Shown one piece after another: positions 1-5,481 of a stretch of 5,481 nt of DNA (within the stretch, counting starts at the first letter, position 1; the number at the start of each line of letters is the position of its first letter). Source of the DNA: an uncultured Pelagibacteraceae bacterium. Its GTDB lineage: Bacteria > Pseudomonadota > Alphaproteobacteria > Pelagibacterales > Pelagibacteraceae. Below the pieces are notes generated by a model. The model did not search any database and was not told where the DNA came from. It saw only the letters and a list, made by a program, of their open reading frames with translations. Where the stretch lies: positions 1 through 5,481 of the forward strand of contig CACPGM010000028.1 in the NCBI GenBank assembly GCA_902633535.1. The letters are read 5' to 3'. A program made the translations under genes and the position numbers.

Positions 1-243
1 GGGGCCCCTGTTGATGACTCTACTTTGTCAGTCAACTCTGGAGATTTTTTAGAAAAACATCTAAAAAAAATGGTCAGATTTATTGAAAACAAATCTGAAA
101 TAGAAGTTTTAGCAATCGGAATAGGTCATGACGTATCTAGATATTATAACAAAGCTATTAAAATTACTGATGTAAATGAATTGGGTGACGTAATGATATC
201 TGAACTTAATACTTTATTTGATACTAAAAAAAAATTTCACTAA
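1..243 (+). CDS. cobT: Cobaltochelatase subunit CobT, C-terminal fragment (5' end cut by window)
   Basis: The frame is open from base 1 and ends at TAA 241-243, giving 80 residues of a longer protein; the first in-window start-like codon (TTG at 25) is not the real start. The fragment opens with GAPVDDSTL and continues with LAIGIGHDVSRYY and ITDVNELG, which match the end of the von Willebrand A domain of CobT. In the aerobic B12 pathway CobT forms, with CobS, the AAA+ part of the CobNST complex that inserts cobalt into hydrogenobyrinic acid diamide. CobT-like proteins also occur in alphaproteobacteria without a full cobalamin pathway, so the actual role here is uncertain. Its stop overlaps the stop of the convergent kinase gene by two bases, leaving no intergenic terminator. 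Family assignment is from motif recall. Confidence 0.88.
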   Translation, partial: GAPVDDSTLSVNSGDFLEKHLKKMVRFIENKSEIEVLAIGIGHDVSRYYNKAIKITDVNELGDVMISELNTLFDTKKKFH

Positions 244-1520
244 ATATTAAATAATTCTTTATTGATCCACTTAACTGTTACTTCAGCACCACTTCTAGTT
301 TTAGAATTTCTACAATTTATTGAGGCAAAATTTTTTTCAAGAAGAGTTTTTCCAATAAACATTCCAAGTCCCAAACCTGTTTTTGACTTTTTATTTAAAT
401 CATTTGATCTTAAATATGGTTCTCCAATTTTTGATAATACATCTCTTGGAAAACCGTCACCATCATCTTCAATAATTATTTCAGTTATTTCACTGTTGCT
501 TTTTAAATTAATATAAATTTTTTCTTTTGAAAATTTATTAGCATTCCCAATAAAGTTTCTTAAACCATAAACAATTTCAATAGTTTTTGATATTTTTTTT
601 GAATTTGAGTCTTGATCATAATTAAATATAAATTTTTTTTTACTTATTTCTTTAAAAGATGAAATAATTTCATTTAAATAATTTCTCATTGTCAAATCTT
701 TATCAATAAAATTGTCTTCCTCAACTGGATTTACACTTAGTTTCTTTAAGATTTCATTGCACCTTTCTACCTGACTAGATAATAGTTCAATATCTTTTTT
801 AACATCTTGTTCACCATCAAAATTCTTCAAGAGATCTTGAGTAATTATTTTTATCGTAGAAAGTGGTGTTCCAAGTGAGTGAGCTGCTGCAGCGGCCTGA
901 CCACCTAAAGATAAAAGCTCATGTTCTTTAGCCATTACTTCCTCCATTTTGGCTAATGCTTCTTTTCTTAATCTTGATTGGATTCCAAAAGTTATCGCAA
1001 AATAATTCAGAAAGATTAAAGCTATTATTAAAGCAATAGGAATAGAATAAAAATAATAGGGACTTACATGAAAATGATTACTTATTGGACCGGGTAAATC
1101 TTGAAAAAAAAATGTGAGAATAATAATCATAATTATGCTTAAGAATACTAACAAAAAGTTAGTTTTGAGGTTAAGATGTGATGCTGAAAAAACACTTGGT
1201 ATTAGTAAAAAAATGACAAATGGATTAGTAATACCACCTGTTAAATATAGTAAAGTGCTTAATTGAATTATATCTATGACTAAAAAAATAAAGGCAGATC
1301 GATCAGATAACTGAGTTTTTTTGTAAATAAAAATTAAATATAAATTACTTAAAATTCCAAAAAAAATAATTAAATTTGAATTAATAAAATTAAATTCAAA
1401 ATTTAAAAAAAAATATACAAAATTAATTGATATTAACTGTCCAATTATCCCTATCCATCTTAAATTAATATAAATTGATTTTTTAAAAAAATGATATTCT
1501 GAAGTTTCAAAAAACTTCAT
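240..1520 (-). CDS. regB: RegB/PrrB/ActS-type redox-sensing membrane histidine kinase
   Basis: This 426-residue sensor kinase has about six hydrophobic segments (roughly 20-42, 49-66, 76-93, 98-114, 120-139, 157-178), then a short helical linker, a HisKA domain and an HATPase domain. RegB hallmarks are visible: LRWIGIIGQ at 20-28; GGITNPF at 95-101, the family's quinone-site motif; the Ala-rich H-box with His214 (AHSLGTPL); and Cys254 in ERCNEIL, exactly 40 residues after the His, as in Rhodobacter capsulatus RegB (His225/Cys265). ATP-site boxes follow: N-box RNFIGNA at 321-327, G1 EDDGDGFP at 351-358, GEPYLRS at 366-372 and G2 TGLGLGMF at 381-388. By family knowledge it autophosphorylates according to quinone/redox state and controls RegA. 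No regA, senC or other response regulator is in the window. The start lies 2 nt after the gyrB stop with no clear Shine-Dalgarno, suggesting translational coupling. The residue after the H-box His is Ser instead of the usual Glu. Confidence 0.9.
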   Translation of the reverse strand: MKFFETSEYHFFKKSIYINLRWIGIIGQLISINFVYFFLNFEFNFINSNLIIFFGILSNLYLIFIYKKTQLSDRSAFIFLVIDIIQLSTLLYLTGGITNPFVIFLLIPSVFSASHLNLKTNFLLVFLSIIMIIILTFFFQDLPGPISNHFHVSPYYFYSIPIALIIALIFLNYFAITFGIQSRLRKEALAKMEEVMAKEHELLSLGGQAAAAAHSLGTPLSTIKIITQDLLKNFDGEQDVKKDIELLSSQVERCNEILKKLSVNPVEEDNFIDKDLTMRNYLNEIISSFKEISKKKFIFNYDQDSNSKKISKTIEIVYGLRNFIGNANKFSKEKIYINLKSNSEITEIIIEDDGDGFPRDVLSKIGEPYLRSNDLNKKSKTGLGLGMFIGKTLLEKNFASINCRNSKTRSGAEVTVKWINKELFNI

Positions 1521-1522
1521 TT

Positions 1523-3633
<2,111 letters not shown>

Positions 3634-3695
3634 AATTTAATCATGAATATTAGCCAAATATGTTAAATAAGCTTTTAAAATAGGGGTTAATTAGA

Positions 3696-3785
3696 TGGCG
3701 GAGAGAATGGGATTCGAACCCATGAAAGAGTTACCCCTTTACACGCTTTCCAAGCGTGCGCCTTCAACCACTCGGCCACCTCTCC
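3696..3785 (-). tRNA. tRNA-Ser (anticodon GGA)
   Basis: The 90-nt gene folds as a class II tRNA. The acceptor stem GGAGAGG pairs with TCTCTCC, including one terminal G-U pair, and is followed by discriminator G and an encoded CCA. The anticodon stem CACGC/GCGTG holds the loop TTGGAAA, with anticodon GGA at 3749-3751, reading UCC/UCU serine codons. A long variable arm (AAAGGG/CTCTTT) is typical of tRNA-Ser. The T arm is ATGGG-TTCGAAT-CCCAT. Its 5' end is only 6 nt after the stop of the upstream DUF4422 gene on the same strand. It is therefore either read from a promoter inside that gene or processed from a glycan-operon transcript. I found no convincing own promoter in the last 75 nt of that gene. 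Confidence 0.97.
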
Positions 3786-3791
3786 AGTTCC

Positions 3792-4589
3792 TTATATTTG
3801 AATTACAGTCCAAGGGAGTTCTTTAAATTTTGTATATTTTTGAAACCAGTAAGATAAATATCTTTCTGCTAAATAAGCATAAAGTCTTTGAGTATCATAA
3901 CCTTTTAAGTTATTAAAACCAAATTCACTTTCACATCTTTCTAGCCATGAAAATAAACTTTTAAACCACTTCTCTAAAATATCAGGTCTCGAAATATACA
4001 TTATATGTGGATTAAAATATGTTTTATTGTTTACAAAATCCAAAAAATCTTTTTTATTTTCTCTATCTAACAAATTAATAGCTTTATTTAAGTTGTTGTA
4101 ACCATGATGCATATCAAAATGTAATGAGATAGTATGTTTTTGACTATTAAAAAATATAGCTGGATCTTTAATTAAATTTTTCCATCCTCTTTTGATCATT
4201 TTCATTTTTTTTACTCCAGTAAGATTAATAGGATTACAAATGAAACTTTCTGATCTACTCATCTTATCATCAATTTCTGAAAGCAAAAATTCATTCAAAT
4301 TTTCCAAAGTAATTAAATTTTTATCTTTATCTGGGTTAATCCAGAACCTTCTTTTTTGACAAAATCCAATCCATTCCTGTTTTTCATTCGGTAATATATT
4401 TTTCCAATACCAATAATGAAATGTTAATTCAGAATAATATTTTTCTTTATAATCAATATTTTTTTTTATATCACATTTTAAGTATTTCTCAGAAAATTTT
4501 TCTTTACCAACACCAACTAAATTAAGATTTGTTTTTTCTAAGAAATCTAATTTTTTATCTGTAACACAATAAATGTCTAAATTCTTCAT
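3792..4589 (-). CDS. DUF4422-type glycosyltransferase-like protein
   Basis: This 265-residue cytoplasmic protein has no signal peptide or membrane segment. It carries the pattern I associate with DUF4422 proteins of capsule and LPS loci: [13 protein letters not shown] at 52-64, [11 protein letters not shown] at 73-83 (family form: vGlcHYRRyF), FDMHHG at 158-163, [14 protein letters not shown] at 192-205, SWLERCE at 214-220, and a C-terminal [15 protein letters not shown] at 231-245. The family is found in polysaccharide clusters and is considered glycosyltransferase-like; donor and acceptor are unknown. The start is well fixed because an in-frame TAA directly precedes the ATG, with AGAGA about 11 nt upstream as a possible ribosome site. 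The neighbouring RmlD-like and RmlC-like genes upstream support a surface-glycan role. The assignment rests on remembered motifs only. Confidence 0.65.
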   Translation of the reverse strand: MKNLDIYCVTDKKLDFLEKTNLNLVGVGKEKFSEKYLKCDIKKNIDYKEKYYSELTFHYWYWKNILPNEKQEWIGFCQKRRFWINPDKDKNLITLENLNEFLLSEIDDKMSRSESFICNPINLTGVKKMKMIKRGWKNLIKDPAIFFNSQKHTISLHFDMHHGYNNLNKAINLLDRENKKDFLDFVNNKTYFNPHIMYISRPDILEKWFKSLFSWLERCESEFGFNNLKGYDTQRLYAYLAERYLSYWFQKYTKFKELPWTVIQI

Positions 4590-4632
4590 TTAGTTAATAA
4601 TCTCTTTAATTCAAAGCTTGTTAATGTTCATA

Positions 4633-4663
4633 AATATATTTGTGCCACCTTTTCCTTTTTCAA
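4633..4663 (-). promoter_or_regulatory. Possible weak promoter in the gap upstream of the DUF4422 gene
   Basis: In the 74-nt gap after the reductase stop, TTGAAA (4658-4663) and TATATT (4633-4638) each match five of six consensus bases, but the spacing is 19 nt, longer than ideal. If used, it would drive the DUF4422 gene and perhaps tRNA-Ser. Chance matches are common in DNA this AT-rich. Confidence 0.22.
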
Positions 4664-5386
4664 TTATTTGGATTTTTTTTTAATTATTTTATGCAATTTT
4701 TTAATATTCAACGATGAATTAAAAGGCATTCCTATCTTATTATCTTTTTTTAAAAAAATTTTTTTGACTTTTAGATTATTTTTTTTTGCAAAATTATAGA
4801 CAAATTCAGCTTTACCACCAATATTAATGACTCCTCTTTTGTTAATTAATTTAAATAAAATTTTAGCTACATCTTCGTGATACATGAAACTTGTTTTAAC
4901 ATTTGCAAAAGCTTCTTTATGTAAAAAAGGTTTTTCAGTCATACAAACTCTTAGAATTAAAGAGTTTGTATAAAGTTGAACCGCACATTCTCCACCTAAT
5001 TTTGACCAAGCATAATTATTTACTGGCAATAAATTATCCCTTTCAGAATAATTGCCTTTAACTCCTGGATAAACATAATGTGTTGAAAAATATATTAACT
5101 TTATATTTAGTTCAGAACAAACTTTTGTAATATTTGCTGTGCCAATTATATTTAAATCAATACTTTTTTGGATATTTCTTTCATGAATAGACATCGGTCT
5201 TGATAATCCAGCCAAGTGGATAACTATATCTGCTCTATTTTTTTTTAAATATTTTTTTAAGTTAATTGGATTTAAAATATTAAAAATTTTTTTTTGTGGA
5301 AAATAAATATTATGATTAATCTTGATAGTTTTAAGATAATTACCAAACCTTCCTGATCCACCTGTAACAATAATTTTTTTTTTCAT
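4664..5386 (-). CDS. RmlD-like NAD(P)-dependent sugar-nucleotide reductase/epimerase (short)
   Basis: This 240-residue protein is of the extended short-chain dehydrogenase type. The N-terminal Rossmann motif is TGGSGRFG (8-15, GxxGxxG). It continues with HLAGLSRP at 57-64, FSTHYVYPG at 100-108 with the likely active-site Thr102, and YAWSK with the catalytic Tyr125/Lys129 pair. The layout resembles RmlD (dTDP-4-dehydrorhamnose reductase, last step of dTDP-L-rhamnose synthesis), where FSTDYVFDG is usual; here His103 replaces the Asp. The C-terminal sugar-binding part is short: 240 residues against about 290 for RmlD, yet it ends in a family-like SSLNIKKLHKI, so I take it as complete. The RmlC-like end 5 nt upstream supports a deoxysugar-nucleotide pathway. 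The exact substrate cannot be told, and a GDP- or UDP-sugar reductase is possible. The ATG is followed directly by ten As; no strong Shine-Dalgarno is seen. Confidence 0.75.
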   Translation of the reverse strand: MKKKIIVTGGSGRFGNYLKTIKINHNIYFPQKKIFNILNPINLKKYLKKNRADIVIHLAGLSRPMSIHERNIQKSIDLNIIGTANITKVCSELNIKLIYFSTHYVYPGVKGNYSERDNLLPVNNYAWSKLGGECAVQLYTNSLILRVCMTEKPFLHKEAFANVKTSFMYHEDVAKILFKLINKRGVINIGGKAEFVYNFAKKNNLKVKKIFLKKDNKIGMPFNSSLNIKKLHKIIKKKSK

Positions 5387-5391
5387 TATTT

Positions 5392-5481
5392 CTATTTAAA
5401 ATAATCTAAATTTTTTCCATATTTATCTTTTAGTGATAAAATAGGTTTTTTTACAGGCCATTTTATTTTTAAATGACTGTC
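5392..5481 (-). CDS. C-terminal fragment, probable dTDP-4-dehydrorhamnose 3,5-epimerase (RmlC-like)
   Basis: Read on the minus strand from the window edge, an open frame of 29 codons ends in TAG at 5392-5394, 5 nt before the reductase ATG. The peptide contains IKWPVKKPILSLKDKYG, which resembles the common C-terminal signature of RmlC-family cupin epimerases (roughly I-WP---PILSEKD). RmlC epimerises C3 and C5 of dTDP-4-keto-6-deoxyglucose, the step before RmlD, so the gene order fits. The conserved active site lies outside the window, so the call rests on a short tail plus context; other RmlC-like sugar epimerases or isomerases remain possible. Confidence 0.6.
   Translation of the reverse strand, partial: DSHLKIKWPVKKPILSLKDKYGKNLDYFK

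Noticed and set aside
262..516. Open frame of 84 codons on the + strand inside the kinase gene
   Set aside because: It is antisense to the well-supported HATPase domain of the kinase, and its protein shows no recognisable domain; it is a coding shadow.
1323..1420. Low-complexity A/T-rich stretch that could be a regulatory or origin-like DNA region
   Set aside because: It encodes the hydrophobic first membrane segments of the kinase (Ile/Phe/Leu/Asn codons), which explains the composition; no DnaA-box cluster was seen.
3660..3695. Possible phage-type attachment site at the tRNA-Ser 3' end
   Set aside because: The 3' side faces gyrB, not accessory genes. No integrase is present and I saw no repeat of the tRNA 3' end elsewhere in the window.
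4664..4700. Possible frameshift truncating the short RmlD-like protein
   Set aside because: The protein already ends in a family-like C-terminal helix, and the alternative frame beyond the stop (ending near 4611) shows no similarity to an RmlD C-terminus.

Overview
The window is strongly AT-rich, with long A/T homopolymers, very short spacers and Lys/Asn/Ile-rich proteins. The core genes are of alphaproteobacterial type: a CobT cobaltochelatase end, a RegB/PrrB/ActS-type redox kinase and GyrB. Together these suggest a streamlined marine alphaproteobacterium of the SAR11/Pelagibacterales kind. That placement is inferred from composition and gene content, not from a search.

Layout from left to right. 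Positions 1-243 (+) hold the last 80 codons of cobT, cut by the window edge. Its stop codon overlaps the stop codon of the convergent regB-like kinase gene (240-1520, -). gyrB (1523-3580, -) lies directly upstream of the kinase with a 2-nt spacer, so the two are probably one transcript. A good TATAAT promoter sits just upstream of gyrB, its spacer filled by a perfect A/T palindrome. A complete tRNA-Ser(GGA) with encoded CCA lies at 3696-3785 (-).

Only 6 nt upstream of the tRNA begins a set of surface-polysaccharide genes, all on the same strand. They are a DUF4422-type glycosyltransferase-like protein (3792-4589), a short RmlD-like NAD(P)-dependent sugar-nucleotide reductase/epimerase (4664-5386), and the C-terminal end of what looks like a dTDP-4-dehydrorhamnose 3,5-epimerase (RmlC-like, 5392-5481). 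The tRNA therefore marks a boundary between conserved housekeeping genes and an accessory glycan locus that continues beyond the window.

How the genes work together: the RmlC-like and RmlD-like proteins would make a modified nucleotide sugar, and the DUF4422 protein may act in its transfer or in glycan assembly. gyrB and the redox kinase form a separate unit. I see no CRISPR array, insertion sequence or clearly new multi-gene system. The most notable points are sequence oddities in the kinase H-box and in GyrB, the tight tRNA/glycan-gene junction, and the pairing of a redox kinase with gyrB without a visible response regulator.
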